Positions 26,284-35,102 of a stretch of DNA of 64,000 nucleotides are shown piece after piece. This DNA comes from Bradyrhizobium diazoefficiens (GTDB taxonomy: Bacteria > Pseudomonadota > Alphaproteobacteria > Rhizobiales > Xanthobacteraceae): assembly GCF_016612535.1 (NCBI RefSeq), contig NZ_JAENXS010000001.1:1575501-1639500 (forward strand). The letters are read 5' to 3'. The position numbers and the translations under genes are program-made. The notes beneath the pieces are model-generated. The model made no database searches. It was given only the letters and a program-made list of their open reading frames with translations, and had not been told where the DNA came from. How positions within the stretch are numbered: position 1 is the stretch's first letter; each line of letters opens with the position of its first letter.

Positions 26284-27150
26284 ATGAGCCTGAAATACTC
26301 GGTCGGCGATCTCACCATCCATCGCATCATCGAGCAGGAAACCACGTTCTTACCTGCGCTGGAGCTCTTGCCGGGGCTCACGCCGGACGTGCTCGCGGAA
26401 AACCGCGCGTGGATGAAAGAGGCGAAGGCGCTGGACGATCAGGACGTTCTCATCCTGTGCTTCCAGTCTTATGTGATCAAGACGCCGCATCACACCATTC
26501 TGGTCGACAGCTGCATCGGCAACGACAAGCCGCGGCCGCGACCGATATGGAACATGAAGACCGACGACACCTATATGCGCGGACTTGCCGCCGCCGGCAT
26601 CCCAGTTGACGACATCGACTTCGTGATGTGCACGCATCTGCATGTCGATCATGTCGGCTGGAACACGCGGCAGGAGAACGGCCGCTGGGTGCCGACCTTC
26701 CCCAAGGCGCGCTACGTGTTCGCCAAGCAGGAATTCGACTATTGGACGGAGCAGAACGCAAAAGCCCCCGTTCCGCCCTTCGCCGACAGTGTGCTGCCGG
26801 TGGTCGAGGCCAGGCGCCACGAGCTCGTGACCAACGATCACCAGATCGGCGATCACGTCCGCATTCTGCCGACGCCAGGCCACACGCCGGGCCATGTCGC
26901 CTTCACTTTCGGCCGCGGCAAGGACGATGCCGTGTTCTCCGGCGACCTCATGCACACGCCGATCCAGACGCTGTATCCGGAGATGTCGGTGAAGTTCGAC
27001 GTCGACCAGGCGGCGGCGGCAACGACGCGCCGCAGCTTCCTGGAGCGCTATTGCGACACCGACACGCTGTGCTGCACCGCGCATTTCCCCTCACCGTCGG
27101 TCGGGAAGATCAGGCGCAAGGGTAGCGGGTTCGTCTGCGCGGCGGTGTAG
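26284..27150 (+). CDS. Metallo-beta-lactamase-fold hydrolase
   Basis: 288 residues from the ATG at 26284, 14 bases after the GST stop. The metal site is 'CTHLHVDHVGWNT', with later ligands in 'ILPTPGHTPGHVAF', 'AVFSGDLMHTP', and 'CTAHFPSPSV'. It shares the core with the MBL protein at 23554-24405, suggesting duplication, but it has a longer N-terminal part (starts MSLKYSVGDLTIH). Substrate unknown. It may be co-transcribed with the GST and the downstream alpha/beta hydrolase. Confidence 0.84.
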   Translation: MSLKYSVGDLTIHRIIEQETTFLPALELLPGLTPDVLAENRAWMKEAKALDDQDVLILCFQSYVIKTPHHTILVDSCIGNDKPRPRPIWNMKTDDTYMRGLAAAGIPVDDIDFVMCTHLHVDHVGWNTRQENGRWVPTFPKARYVFAKQEFDYWTEQNAKAPVPPFADSVLPVVEARRHELVTNDHQIGDHVRILPTPGHTPGHVAFTFGRGKDDAVFSGDLMHTPIQTLYPEMSVKFDVDQAAAATTRRSFLERYCDTDTLCCTAHFPSPSVGKIRRKGSGFVCAAV

Positions 27151-27176
27151 CGTGATGCTGTAGGGTGGAGAAAGCA

Positions 27177-28334
27177 ATGACGACACTCCCCGACATCCCC
27201 CTGCCCGCCGGTATCCGCTCTCGCACTGTTGACGGCATCAACGGCCTGCGCATGCATGTGCTGGAGGCGGGCTTCGAGACCAAGGGCCGCCCCTGCATCC
27301 TGCTGCTGCACGGTTTTCCGGAGCTCGCCTTCTCCTGGCGCAAGGTGATGCCGGCGCTCGCCGCTGCCGGCTATCACGTGCTCGCACCCGACCAGCGCGG
27401 CTATGGCCGCACCACCGGATGGACCGCCGATTACGACGGCGATCTCACGCCGTTTTCGCTGCTCAATCTGGTGCGCGACGCGCTCGCCCTGGTGTCGGCG
27501 TTCGGCTACAAGCAGGTCGATCTCGCCGGACATGATTTCGGCAGCCCGGTCGCTGCCTGGTGCGCGCTGATCCGGCCCGACGTGTTTCGTTCGGTGACGC
27601 TGATGAGTGCGCCGTTCGGCGGAGCGCCGCCGTTGCCCTTTGGCACGGTCGATAGTCCGGCGAAGCCTGCGATCGAAGATCCCGTGCATCGCGAACTCGC
27701 CGCGCTGCCGCGCCCGCGCAAACACTATCAATGGTACTACGCAACGCGTCCGGCCAACGCCGACATGCAGCACGCGCCGCAGGGCGTGCATGATTTTTTG
27801 CGCGCCTATTATCATCACAAGAGCGCGGACTGGACCGGCAACAAGCCAACTCCGCTGAAATCGTGGTCGGCGGGCGAGCTCGCAAAGCTGCCGAGCTATT
27901 ACGTGATGGACCTCGGTGAGACCATGGCCGAGACGGTCGCGAAGGTGATGCCCTCGCCGGCCGCGATCGCCGCCAATCGATGGCTGCCGGACAGCGATCT
28001 CGCCTATTACAGTGCCGAATATGCCCGCACCGGATTCCAGGGCGGGCTGCAATGGTATCGCTACGGCACGACAGGCATGCTCAACAACGAGATGCAGCTG
28101 TTCGCTGGACGCAGCATCGACGTGCCCTCCTGCTTCATCTCGGGCAAGCAGGATTGGGGCACCTATCAGCGGCCCGGCGCGTTCGAAGCGATGCAGGGGC
28201 GCGGGTGCACCAAAATGCTCGGCTGCCATCTCGTCGATGGCGCCGGCCATTGGGTGCAGCAGGAACAGCCGGCCGAGGTCAGCCGGCTGCTGCTGCAATT
28301 TCTCCACCGCACCGCGGTAGATAAGACACACTGA
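27177..28334 (+). CDS. Alpha/beta hydrolase, epoxide-hydrolase-like
   Basis: 385 residues from the ATG at 27177, chosen for the GGAG in 'GGTGGAGAAAGCA'; a GTG at 27165 is an alternative. The oxyanion loop is 'LLLHGFPELAFSW' (H-G-x-P), the nucleophile Asp lies in 'LAGHDFGSPVA' (G-H-D-F-G), and the catalytic His in 'DGAGHWVQQEQP'. The cap-domain Tyr positions are not certain. Epoxide hydrolases of this pattern open epoxides to diols; haloalkane substrates are also possible for the fold. It follows the MBL gene closely on the same strand. Confidence 0.85.
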   Translation: MTTLPDIPLPAGIRSRTVDGINGLRMHVLEAGFETKGRPCILLLHGFPELAFSWRKVMPALAAAGYHVLAPDQRGYGRTTGWTADYDGDLTPFSLLNLVRDALALVSAFGYKQVDLAGHDFGSPVAAWCALIRPDVFRSVTLMSAPFGGAPPLPFGTVDSPAKPAIEDPVHRELAALPRPRKHYQWYYATRPANADMQHAPQGVHDFLRAYYHHKSADWTGNKPTPLKSWSAGELAKLPSYYVMDLGETMAETVAKVMPSPAAIAANRWLPDSDLAYYSAEYARTGFQGGLQWYRYGTTGMLNNEMQLFAGRSIDVPSCFISGKQDWGTYQRPGAFEAMQGRGCTKMLGCHLVDGAGHWVQQEQPAEVSRLLLQFLHRTAVDKTH

Positions 28335-28446
28335 GGCGACGCCACGATCCCGTCACAGGGCATTAATCCGCGGTTCAGGGAACATTCGGCAATGTCTGAC
28401 GTTGCGGGATACCGGAACTGGGTCCGGCGACCATGGAGGAATGATG

Positions 28447-28809
28447 ATGGACAAGAAGATCGCTGGACTATTGGGTGCGGTGGCCGCACTCGGAACGCTC
28501 GGCTCAGCCCAAGCCACGCCCGCACCGAGCGACGTGCTGCAGGCGAACTCATACGCCGACCTGCTGGAGCCGATCCAAAATGCCGGCGCCCTGCTGCAAG
28601 CCATCGATGAAGCGACGCCGCCAAAGGCCGGCGGAGAGCTTCAGGTGGCCCAGTTCTACCACCATCACCATCATCATCACCACCATCACAGCTTCTATCG
28701 CCGTCGCTATTACGACGCGCCGGTCGTGGTGGTGCCGCGGTATCGGCGGTATTATCATCACCATCACCATCACCACCATCATCACAGCTTCTATCGCCGC
28801 GACTACTGA
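28447..28809 (+). CDS. Secreted histidine-tract protein
   Basis: 120 residues from the ATG at 28447, whose GGAGG is at optimal distance; two more ATGs lie directly upstream. A signal peptide is clear (KKIAGLLGAVAALGTLGSAQA), with cleavage after AQA. The mature protein ends with two runs of ten histidines, each followed by S-F-Y-R-R, separated by a Tyr/Arg/Val linker ('YYDAPVVVVPRYRRYY'). This suggests periplasmic or secreted binding of Zn, Ni or Cu, but no family function is known to me. It precedes mbfA by about 1 kb; no shared operon. Confidence 0.75.
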   Translation: MDKKIAGLLGAVAALGTLGSAQATPAPSDVLQANSYADLLEPIQNAGALLQAIDEATPPKAGGELQVAQFYHHHHHHHHHHSFYRRRYYDAPVVVVPRYRRYYHHHHHHHHHHSFYRRDY

Positions 28810-28990
28810 GGTCGCTGGCGCCAGGGAATCGGATAAACAGGACCTTCGGGTCCTGTTCTATTTTTGCCGACAGGAAAATCGGGAGAAATAGGCATAATCA
28901 TCCGACGCACGCGGTCGGCACAGATCACTCCCACACGAAGATACCAAGCTAGGATAAAGGCAACAGCGAGTCCGAGCGGGTCGTCTGCCG

Positions 28991-29713
28991 CTATTCCCCG
29001 CGTGCCTTTTCCTTCGCGGCGCGGTGCAGGTGCCGGTAAGTGCCGTCGAACACCGTATCGGATGACGACGTCCATTCGGTGCCGGCCGCCAGTTTGGGCC
29101 GGTTGGTGTAGATGCGGCGGGCCTGAAGCTCACGCTCCGCCGCCTCCTCCTCGTCCATGGGCTCGAGCTCGAAATTGGCTTCCTCGGGAATGACGAGGAT
29201 TTGCGCGAAGGGCTCGTTGGGCCGGAAGATGTGGATTCGCCCTTCGGCCGGCGCCTTGAAGACGCAGAAGAACATCATCGGCCACCAATTGCGGATCAGC
29301 GCAGGGACGGCGATCGGCACGGTGTCGGTCGGATCGGTATAGAATCGCGGATGCGGCTCCGTGCGGATCGCCATGCCTTTTTCGACCTTGAGATCGAGCA
29401 GGATCTGATAGGTGTAGAACGCATCGCCAAACTTGCGAAACGGCGGCCATTCGGCTCCGCCTTCCGGCGGCTCACCCCAATCGGCTTCGAGGATCAAGCG
29501 ACCATCCCTAGTCGTGACGTGAAGCTCGAAATCATAGGGATAGAACAGCTCGATGCCGTATTGCGCGCCCTCGGAAAATGGCACGCAATGCCAGACCTGT
29601 TCACGCGAGCCGTTCGCGCGCGGCTCGCGCTTGCCGGCCCATCCGGGAATTTCGAGCTTGGTGCGGCGTGGCGCCAGCCGCGGATCGTTCAGCCGAAACT
29701 TGACCTTGTCCAT
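28991..29713 (-). CDS. Conserved hypothetical protein (DUF6065-like)
   Basis: 240 residues, no signal peptide, mixed strand/helix. The passages 'WHCVPFSEGAQYGIELFYPYDFEL', 'IRNWWPMMFFCVFKAPAEG', and 'FRPNEPFAQILVIPEEANFEL' recall the DUF6065 family, in which a similar 'W-P-M-M-F-F' core recurs. No function is known. It is transcribed away from mbfA, whose ICE box lies between them. Confidence 0.55.
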   Translation of the reverse strand: MDKVKFRLNDPRLAPRRTKLEIPGWAGKREPRANGSREQVWHCVPFSEGAQYGIELFYPYDFELHVTTRDGRLILEADWGEPPEGGAEWPPFRKFGDAFYTYQILLDLKVEKGMAIRTEPHPRFYTDPTDTVPIAVPALIRNWWPMMFFCVFKAPAEGRIHIFRPNEPFAQILVIPEEANFELEPMDEEEAAERELQARRIYTNRPKLAAGTEWTSSSDTVFDGTYRHLHRAAKEKARGE

Positions 29714-29840
29714 GTTTCACCCCGTCAACAGACATCTGCGAATTTGCGCGACCCGGCACCGCAACATGCGCCGCCGTGACGGCACAAGAGGTCGGGCTTT
29801 TCGCGTGAATTGACCCTGAACGAATTGCAGCCTATATGAA

Positions 29841-29857
29841 TTTAGAACTATTCTAAA
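29841..29857 (+). promoter_or_regulatory. Iron control element (Irr box) upstream of mbfA
   Basis: TTTAGAACTATTCTAAA is a perfect 7-3-7 palindrome matching the Irr-binding ICE of bradyrhizobia. It sits 20 bases before the mbfA start, as expected for Irr repression when iron is low. Confidence 0.88.
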
Positions 29858-29877
29858 CTGTGAGCAGGCGTTAATCC

Positions 29878-30849
29878 GTGAAGAATTTTGCCGATCTGTC
29901 CGAGCGCGAAGTCCTCGCCGTAGCGATCTCCGGCGAAGAGGAGGACAGCCGAATCTACATGAGCTTCGCCGAGGATCTCAAGGAACGCTATCCGGACTCG
30001 GCAAAGCTGTTCGAGCAGATGGCCGAGGAGGAACGCGGCCACCGCCACATGCTGCTGAAAATGTACGAGCAGCGCTTCGGTCCGCATCTGCCGCCGATCC
30101 GCCGCGAGGATGTGAAGGGGTTTCTGCGCCGCCGCCCGATCTGGCTGACGAAAAACCTTTCGCTCGACACCATCCGCAAGGAAGTCGAGACCATGGAGTT
30201 CCAGGCCGAGCGGTTCTACGTGAAGGCGTCCGAGCAGGCGCAGGACGTCGGCGTGCGCCGCCTGCTCGGCGACCTCGCTGAAGCCGAAAAGGGTCACGAA
30301 CACGTTGCCGCCAAGCTGACCGACCAGATTCTCAAACCCGACGTGCGCGCCGAAGAGGATCGCACGAGCCGACGCATGTTCGTGCTGCAATATGTGCAGC
30401 CCGGCCTCGCCGGCCTGATGGACGGCTCGGTCTCGACCCTGGCGCCGCTGTTTGCGGCGGCCTTCGCCACGCATCAGAACTGGCAGACCTTTCTCGTTGG
30501 CCTCGCCGCCTCGATCGGCGCCGGCATCAGCATGGGATTTGCGGAAGCACTGTCGGACGACGGCTCGCTGACCGGCCGCGGCTCGCCCTGGCTGCGCGGC
30601 CTCACCTGCGGCGCGATGACGACGCTCGGCGGGCTCGGCCACACCCTGCCTTATCTCGTGCCCGACAGCTGGGCTAACGCGTTCTGGATCGCGACGGGAA
30701 TCGCCGGTGTCGTCGTGTTCTTCGAATTGTGGGCAATCGCCTTCATCCGCTCGCGCTACATGGACACGCCGTTCCTGCAGGCGGTGTTTCAGATCGTGCT
30801 CGGCGGTGCCATCGTGCTGGCGGTCGGCATATTGATCGGGGCGGCGTAG
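29878..30849 (+). CDS. mbfA: MbfA, membrane-bound ferritin-VIT1 iron exporter
   Basis: 323 residues from a GTG. The N-terminal erythrin-like domain (about 1-150) carries E-x-x-x-H-type metal ligands in '[13 protein letters not shown]', '[13 protein letters not shown]', '[12 protein letters not shown]', and '[13 protein letters not shown]'. The C-terminal half (about 165-323) is a CCC1/VIT1-type transporter with '[21 protein letters not shown]' and later membrane segments. MbfA exports iron and protects against iron and peroxide stress in Bradyrhizobium and Agrobacterium. The ICE box upstream fits Irr control. The start is GTG with GAGCAGG upstream. Confidence 0.95.
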   Translation: MKNFADLSEREVLAVAISGEEEDSRIYMSFAEDLKERYPDSAKLFEQMAEEERGHRHMLLKMYEQRFGPHLPPIRREDVKGFLRRRPIWLTKNLSLDTIRKEVETMEFQAERFYVKASEQAQDVGVRRLLGDLAEAEKGHEHVAAKLTDQILKPDVRAEEDRTSRRMFVLQYVQPGLAGLMDGSVSTLAPLFAAAFATHQNWQTFLVGLAASIGAGISMGFAEALSDDGSLTGRGSPWLRGLTCGAMTTLGGLGHTLPYLVPDSWANAFWIATGIAGVVVFFELWAIAFIRSRYMDTPFLQAVFQIVLGGAIVLAVGILIGAA

Positions 30850-30858
30850 GTAACGACG

Positions 30859-31722
30859 ATGAAAAGTCTTCGTTCATATGCCGTTGCGGCCGCAAGCCTG
30901 ACCGGCACATTGATCTTGCTTGCGCCGAGCGCCGCACGCGCCACCGACGAGATCCAAGTCTACAACGCCGGCATCGCCGATGTCGGCCAGTTCACGATCC
31001 AGCAGCACCTCAACTATGTCGCGCTTGGACAGAAAGACCCGCCGTTCCCCGGCGGCTTTCCGTCCAACCACAGCCTCAACGGGACGCCCGAATTCGCCTA
31101 TGGCATGACCGACTGGTGGGAACTCGGGCTCTATCTGCCCTTCGCCGTGCAGGACCGGCAATTCCTCTCCGACGCCCTCAAGCTGCGCACGCTGTTCGTC
31201 TCGCCGCATGCCGAACAGCGAAATTTCTTCTACGGCGTGAATTTCGAGCTGAGCTACGAAATGCCGAAGTTCGCGCAGACGCGATGGGGACTGGAGATCC
31301 GCCCGGTCATCGGCGTGCGCAATTCGCAATATGAGTTCATCGTGAACCCGATCGTCGATATCGGGTTCGGCAACAAGGGCGAGGCCGACTTCGCGCCCGC
31401 CGCCCGGCTGGCACGCAACTTCGGTAACGATTTGTTCGCCGGTCTCGAATATTATGCCGATCTCGGCGAGATCGGAAATTTCAGCAAGCTTTCCGACCAG
31501 CAGCACACGCTGTTCGCCGTCACCGACTTCAAGGCGGGCGTATTCGACGTGGACTTTGGCGTCGGCTACGGATTGACGCCGGCGTCCGACCGCCTCGTCG
31601 TCAAGACGATCATCGGCTATGCCTTTCCCGTGCCCGGGCAAAAAGCGGACGCCAACACGCGAATGAGCAGCGGGCCCGTCAATCCGTTCATCCATGCCGC
31701 AACGCGCGGTTTCCAATCCTGA
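30859..31722 (+). CDS. Outer-membrane-like beta-barrel protein, possibly in operon with mbfA
   Basis: 287 residues, nine bases after mbfA. A signal peptide (SYAVAAASLTGTLILLAPSAARA) is followed by a beta-rich mature protein with alternating aromatic residues ('FAYGMTDWWELGLYLPF', 'GLEIRPVIGVRNSQYEFIVNPI', 'LFAGLEYYADLGEIGNF'), like small outer-membrane barrels. No Pfam-level family is certain. Close spacing suggests co-transcription with mbfA under Irr, so a part in iron efflux across the outer membrane is a testable guess. Confidence 0.7.
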   Translation: MKSLRSYAVAAASLTGTLILLAPSAARATDEIQVYNAGIADVGQFTIQQHLNYVALGQKDPPFPGGFPSNHSLNGTPEFAYGMTDWWELGLYLPFAVQDRQFLSDALKLRTLFVSPHAEQRNFFYGVNFELSYEMPKFAQTRWGLEIRPVIGVRNSQYEFIVNPIVDIGFGNKGEADFAPAARLARNFGNDLFAGLEYYADLGEIGNFSKLSDQQHTLFAVTDFKAGVFDVDFGVGYGLTPASDRLVVKTIIGYAFPVPGQKADANTRMSSGPVNPFIHAATRGFQS

Positions 31723-31752
31723 TCGACCTCAATCATTGATGCGAGTAAGCAC

Positions 31753-32283
31753 ATGACCGCCCGGCTGCACTACGGCACGCCTGCAAAGATCTTCCATTGG
31801 CTCATCGTCGCGCTGCTTGCCGTGCAATATCCACTTGGTTGGCTGATGCCGGACCTCCATCGCGGCATGACGCCCGGCGCCGCCATGACCTTTCACGTGT
31901 CGATCGGGATTTCGATCCTGGTTCTGACTGTTCTTCGCCTGGTCTGGCGGCTAACCCATCCCGTGGCGCCGGAGAGCTCCCTGCCGGCTTGGCAGCGTTT
32001 GAGTTCGGAAGCCGTGCACTGGCTGCTCTATGCCCTGGTGCTTGCGACCACGCTGTCCGGCTGGCTGTTTGCGTCCTTCCGTGGATGGTCCATTTCGTTC
32101 TTCTACCTCGTACCGCTGCCGATGCTGGCGTCCGACAACGCCGCCGCGGGACGAACAATCGACGGCCTGCACCAGACCATGGAATGGGCGCTGCTGATCA
32201 CCATCGGCATTCACATTGCGGCCGCGCTCGCGCACATCCTCATCTATCGTGATCGCGTGATGCAGCGGATGCTGCCTGGGTAG
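31753..32283 (+). CDS. Cytochrome b561 (cytochrome b/b6 domain protein)
   Basis: 176 residues with four membrane segments holding the haem-ligand histidines: 'IFHWLIVALLAVQYPLGW', 'FHVSIGISILVLTVLRLVWRL', 'AVHWLLYALVLATTLSGW', and 'LHQTMEWALLITIGIHIAAALAH'. It is of the bacterial CybB type, which passes electrons from quinol in the inner membrane. It lies 30 bases after the barrel gene and may belong to the same transcript. Confidence 0.88.
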   Translation: MTARLHYGTPAKIFHWLIVALLAVQYPLGWLMPDLHRGMTPGAAMTFHVSIGISILVLTVLRLVWRLTHPVAPESSLPAWQRLSSEAVHWLLYALVLATTLSGWLFASFRGWSISFFYLVPLPMLASDNAAAGRTIDGLHQTMEWALLITIGIHIAAALAHILIYRDRVMQRMLPG

Positions 32284-32373
32284 CATTCTAGACAGATCAA
32301 CCACGATCAAACGGCTGTTGCGGCATCTGATAGAACTGCGCATCATCCCTCCAGTGAAGCGCAGGAGCATGGC

Positions 32374-33846
32374 GTGCCGAAATCGGAATGGAGTTTCAAG
32401 AGCGCGGTCGAGTTGTCGGCTGCGTTGGCGGCGAAGAAGGTCTCGTCGGTCGAGCTCACCCAGGATGCGATCGATCGCATAGAACGGCACGACGGCAAGG
32501 TCAACGCGATCTGCGTCCGGGATTTCGACCGCGCGCTGAGCGCCGCGCGCGAGGCAGACGCCGCATTGGCCCGCGGCGAACAAAAGCCGCTGCTCGGTCT
32601 GCCGATGACGGTGAAGGAATCCTACAATATCGCCGGCTTGCCGACGACCTGGGGCAATCCTGCGCAGAAGGATTTCATCGCGAGGGAAGATTCGCTGCCG
32701 GTCACGCGCGTGAAGGACGCCGGCACCGTCGTGCTCGGCAAGACCAACGTACCGCTCGCGCTCGCCGACTGGCAGAGCTACAACGACATCTACGGCACCA
32801 CCAACAACCCCTACGATCTAGGGCGCACGCCGGGTGGTTCGTCCGGCGGATCATCGGCAGCCCTTGCCGCAGGCTATGGCCCGCTGTCGATCGGCTCGGA
32901 CATCGGCGGCTCGCTGCGCGTGCCGGCCTTTCATTGCGGCGTCTACGCCCACAAGCCGACCTTCGACCTCGTGGCGATGCGCGGGCATACGCCGCCGCCG
33001 CTGCCACCCTTGCCGTTCGAGCGTGATCTCTCGGTGATTGGCCCGATGGCGCGCAGCGCCGCCGACCTTTCGCTGCTGCTCGACGTGATGGCCGGCCCCG
33101 ATCCGATCGACGCCGGTCTGGCCTACCGGCTCGAATTGCCGGCGGCGCGCCAGACCGCGCTGAAGGATTTCCGCGTGCTTGTGATCGACACCGATCCCGT
33201 GCTGCCGACCGACACCGCGGTGCGGGGCACCATCAACGGGCTCGCCGACCACTTGGTCAAGGCTGGTGTGACGATCGCGCGCAGCAGTCCGCTGCTGCCG
33301 GATTTCGCGGCGTCATCGCGGCTCTATATGCGCATGCTGATGTCGTTCCTCGCCGCAAGCTTCGCGCCCGATATCTATGCCGGCGCCAAGGCGGCCGCAG
33401 CCGCGCTGCCGGAAGGCGACACCAGCCTCGCCGCCGAGCGGCTGCGCGGCATCGCGCTCAGCCATCGCGACTGGCTGATGGCGAACGGCGGGCGGACGCG
33501 GCTGCGCGCGCAATGGCGCGAGCTGTTCAAGACATATGACGCAGTGATCTGCCCGATCATGCCGACGCCGGCCTATCCGCACGACCATTCTGAAGACCAG
33601 GAAACGCGGCGGATCATGATCGACGGCAAGGCGCACGTCTATCCGGACCAGCTCGCCTGGCCCGGCATCGCCACGCTCCCCGGCCTGCCCTCGACCGCGA
33701 TCCCGACCGGCTTTGCGCCGGACGGCCTGCCGGTCGGCGTTCAGATCGTCGGTCCGTGGCTGGAGGACCGCACGCCGCTGAAACTGGCCGAGCTGATCGA
33801 GCGTGAGTTCGGCGGGTTCGTGCCGCCGAAGATGTTTGACGATTGA
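32374..33846 (+). CDS. Amidase (amidase signature family)
   Basis: 490 residues from a GTG. The Ser-cisSer-Lys triad is complete: Lys in 'GLPMTVKESYNIAG', cis-Ser in 'TPGGSSGGSSAALAAG', and the nucleophile Ser in 'GSDIGGSLRVPAF'. Members hydrolyse C-N bonds of amides; substrate unknown. It is monocistronic, and followed by an inverted repeat at 33873. Confidence 0.88.
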   Translation: MPKSEWSFKSAVELSAALAAKKVSSVELTQDAIDRIERHDGKVNAICVRDFDRALSAAREADAALARGEQKPLLGLPMTVKESYNIAGLPTTWGNPAQKDFIAREDSLPVTRVKDAGTVVLGKTNVPLALADWQSYNDIYGTTNNPYDLGRTPGGSSGGSSAALAAGYGPLSIGSDIGGSLRVPAFHCGVYAHKPTFDLVAMRGHTPPPLPPLPFERDLSVIGPMARSAADLSLLLDVMAGPDPIDAGLAYRLELPAARQTALKDFRVLVIDTDPVLPTDTAVRGTINGLADHLVKAGVTIARSSPLLPDFAASSRLYMRMLMSFLAASFAPDIYAGAKAAAAALPEGDTSLAAERLRGIALSHRDWLMANGGRTRLRAQWRELFKTYDAVICPIMPTPAYPHDHSEDQETRRIMIDGKAHVYPDQLAWPGIATLPGLPSTAIPTGFAPDGLPVGVQIVGPWLEDRTPLKLAELIEREFGGFVPPKMFDD

Positions 33847-33872
33847 CCCTTTCGTCATTGCGCAGGAGTCCT

Positions 33873-33956
33873 GTAGCCCGGATGGAGCGCAGCGAAATCC
33901 GGGGCAGCCTGTCCGCGACAAAGATCCCGGATTGCGCTTCGCTCCATCGGGTTACG
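33873..33956. repeat. Intergenic GTAGCCCGGATGGAGCG inverted repeat, copy 1
   Basis: 'GTAGCCCGGATGGAGCGCAGCG' pairs with 'CGCTTCGCTCCATCGGGTTACG'; inner 'AAATCCGGGG' pairs with 'TCCCGGATT'. It matches a second copy at 38775-38860, so a dispersed family. Confidence 0.78.
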
Positions 33957-33970
33957 GGCAGCGCCCTTGC

Positions 33971-35059
33971 TCAGCTGTCAAACATGATCACGCTGCGCAG
34001 CGTCTTGCCGGCCTTCATGTTGGCAAAACCCTCGTTGATCTCCGACAGCTTCAGCTTGGCCGAGATCCAGTCTTCGAGGTGCAGCCGGCCGCGCAAATAA
34101 AAATCGACCAGCCGCGGCATGTCGACGCGGAAATGGTTGGAGCCCATCGACGAGCCCTGAATCTTGCGCTCGCGCAGAAAGTCAAAGCCGTGCAGTTCGA
34201 TCTTCTGGCCGAACGGGATCATCCCGACGATGGTGGCCGTACCGCCTGAAGCGAGCATGCCAAAGGCCTGCTCGGCGGTCTCCTTGCGGCCGAGCACTTC
34301 GAAGGAGTGATGCACGCCGCCATTGGTGAGGTCGCGGACCTGCTTCACCACGTCGCCGTCGGCGGGATTGATGATGTCGGTGGCGCCCAGCTTGCTCGCG
34401 AGCTGGAGCTTTGCCGGATTGGTATCGATGGCGATGATGCGGCCGGCGCCGGCGATCTGCGCGCCATTGATCGCGGCCATGCCGACGCCACCGCAACCGA
34501 TCACGGCCACGGTTTCGCCAGCCGTGACCTTGGCCGTATTCACCACCGCGCCGTAGCCGGTGATGACGCCGCAACCTATCAGCGCCGCGAGCTCCAGTGG
34601 CATGTCCTTGCGGATTTTGACGATTGCGTTCTCGTGCACCAGCATCTGCTCAGCGAAGGACGAGAGATTGAGGAACTGATGCAGTTTTTCCGGCTTCGAC
34701 CATTGCATCCGGTTGGAGACGCCCGGCAGCAGCTTCACGGTCGTGTCGGTGCAGAGCACGGTGCGGCCGGTGGTGCAATTGTCGCAGGTGCCGCAGAACA
34801 CCGAAAGGCATGTGACGACGTGGTCGCCGGGCTTCACGTAGGTGACGTCCGAGCCGACCTGCTCGACCACGCCGGCCGATTCATGGCCGAGCACCGCGGG
34901 CAACGGATGCGGGTAGAGGCCTTCCATGAAGTGCAAATCGGAGTGGCAAAGGCCGGCGACGGAGGTGCGGATCAGGACCTCGCGCGGGCCGGGCTTCGGC
35001 AGGCTGATATCCTCGATGACCAGCGGCGTGTTGACTTCGTAGAGGACGGCGGCCTTCAT
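33971..35059 (-). CDS. Zinc-dependent alcohol dehydrogenase
   Basis: 362 residues from the ATG at 35057-35059 (MKAAVLYEVNTPL); an upstream in-frame start lacks support. Catalytic zinc ligands: Cys in 'GLCHSDLHF', His in 'LGHESAGVV'; structural zinc: 'CGTCDNCTTGRTVLC'. The NAD site is 'VAVIGCGGVGMAAINGAQIAGA'. It resembles the class III/NDMA-dependent alcohol dehydrogenase branch. Substrate unknown. It is followed, on the same strand and upstream in transcription, by an AidB-like acyl-CoA dehydrogenase. Confidence 0.88.
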   Translation of the reverse strand: MKAAVLYEVNTPLVIEDISLPKPGPREVLIRTSVAGLCHSDLHFMEGLYPHPLPAVLGHESAGVVEQVGSDVTYVKPGDHVVTCLSVFCGTCDNCTTGRTVLCTDTTVKLLPGVSNRMQWSKPEKLHQFLNLSSFAEQMLVHENAIVKIRKDMPLELAALIGCGVITGYGAVVNTAKVTAGETVAVIGCGGVGMAAINGAQIAGAGRIIAIDTNPAKLQLASKLGATDIINPADGDVVKQVRDLTNGGVHHSFEVLGRKETAEQAFGMLASGGTATIVGMIPFGQKIELHGFDFLRERKIQGSSMGSNHFRVDMPRLVDFYLRGRLHLEDWISAKLKLSEINEGFANMKAGKTLRSVIMFDS

Positions 35060-35102
35060 CGAGCACTCCCTGTCGCTTTTTTTGTTTGAACGCGGGTGCA
35101 GC

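Noticed and set aside
28660..28800. Histidine runs as a cloning-vector His tag or contamination
   Set aside because: They lie in a gene with its own signal peptide and ribosome site, use mixed CAC/CAT codons, and are ten long and duplicated with native flanks.
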